From contig NZ_CALTWS010000057.1 of NCBI RefSeq assembly GCF_943913055.1, positions 1 to 13,246 of the forward strand: DNA of 13,246 bases, written 5' to 3'. The notes under the pieces are model-generated. The model was not told the DNA's origin. It was given only the letters and a program-made list of their open reading frames with translations, and did not search any database. A program made the translations under genes and the position numbers. Numbering within the stretch: position 1 is the stretch's first letter; each line of letters opens with the position of its first letter. Source of the stretch: an uncultured Brevundimonas sp. GTDB lineage: Bacteria > Pseudomonadota > Alphaproteobacteria > Caulobacterales > Caulobacteraceae. Below are positions 12,792 to 13,246 of the stretch, one piece after another.

Positions 12792-13246
12792 GTGAACACT
12801 CGCTCCAGAAGTCTGGCCTGGGATGCGACGACGGCGATCGAGGCGCTGGCGGCCGCCGATACGGCGCTGTGGATCTGGACGCCGTCCGACGACCAGATGC
12901 GGTTCACGGGCGCGACGCGAGCACTGGGTCTTGGACCCCTGGCACCCGAATGCACGGGAGCGGCCTTTTGTGCCGTGGCCATGCCCCAGGACCGGACCTT
13001 GGCCGAACGCATTCTGAAGCCGCAGGAGGAGGGGACGGAGGTCGCCGTACGCCTGCGCATGCGCGATGCCCAGACCTGTATCTGGCGCGGGGTCTGGCTA
13101 GAGGACGGCTTGCGCGCCGCCGGGGTGGTGGCGCTGGAGACCAAGTTTGCGGCGTCCGAACGGGATGTGCTGACGGGGCTCCTGGACCGCCGCGCCTTTG
13201 TCGCGCGGCTCGGTGAAACCCTGACACAACCGGGCGAATACGAGAT
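12792..13246 (+). CDS. PAS-like/GGDEF cyclic-di-GMP protein, partial
   Basis: An open frame from GTG at 12792 runs off the right edge (151 residues seen). Residues 10-118 look like a PAS-type sensor domain: AWDATTAIEALAAADTALWIW at the start and TCIWRGVWLEDGLRAAGVVAL at the end. DVLTGLLDRRAFVARL at 125-140 is the start of a GGDEF domain (usual DxLTGLxNRRAF). The signature GGDEF loop, and any EAL domain, lie beyond the window, so cyclase or phosphodiesterase activity cannot be decided. The GTG is supported by AGGA about 12 bases upstream, and other starts are possible. I recall a Caulobacter GGDEF-EAL gene near the cox cluster, but this was not checked. Confidence 0.8.
   Translation, partial: MNTRSRSLAWDATTAIEALAAADTALWIWTPSDDQMRFTGATRALGLGPLAPECTGAAFCAVAMPQDRTLAERILKPQEEGTEVAVRLRMRDAQTCIWRGVWLEDGLRAAGVVALETKFAASERDVLTGLLDRRAFVARLGETLTQPGEYE

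Overview
This is high-GC DNA that looks like an alphaproteobacterial chromosome, most likely Caulobacterales (Brevundimonas or a close relative). The basis is the gene content, an aa3-type cytochrome c oxidase operon ordered coxB-coxA-ctaB-small membrane protein-ctaG-coxC-surf1, and GC-rich intergenic inverted repeats. The genus is an inference. Nothing here looks like a phage, plasmid, CRISPR array or complete insertion sequence.

Left part (1-2389). A Gdx/SugE-type small multidrug resistance gene (guanidinium exporter family) reads rightwards. Its leader can fold into hairpins that suggest a guanidine riboswitch. It converges on a leftward pair, tldD then rppH. TldD is a metalloprotease subunit and RppH an RNA pyrophosphohydrolase.

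Middle left (2436-4235). A compact leftward operon reads padR, a DUF1700-type membrane protein, then a DUF2807 (head GIN) beta-repeat protein. It ends at a convincing intrinsic terminator. The PadR and DUF1700 genes overlap by ATGA. PadR probably controls this operon, which resembles envelope-stress modules of other bacteria. It is transcribed divergently from the cox operon. The shared 245-base region holds a 14-base palindrome of the LacI/PurR operator type in front of coxB and short tandem repeats in front of padR.

Centre (4481-10881). The cox operon encodes subunits II, I and III, heme O synthase (CtaB), the copper chaperone CtaG/Cox11, the heme-insertion factor SURF1 and a one-TM protein of 61 residues. 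The products would build the terminal oxidase in the inner membrane. CtaB starts heme A synthesis, SURF1 helps heme a loading, and CtaG delivers Cu to CuB. A 167-base compound inverted repeat sits between coxA and ctaB, and a strong hairpin separates coxC from surf1.

Right part (10878-13246). An M16 zinc peptidase follows surf1 and appears to start at a CTG codon in a CTGA overlap with the surf1 stop. Next come a RimJ/RimL-like GNAT acetyltransferase and the start of a PAS-like/GGDEF cyclic-di-GMP protein cut by the window edge.

Most of the window is ordinary conserved housekeeping DNA. The points worth following are regulatory: the sugE leader, the coxB palindrome, the compound repeat with its compensated hairpins, and the CTG start. 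I see no clearly new multi-gene system.
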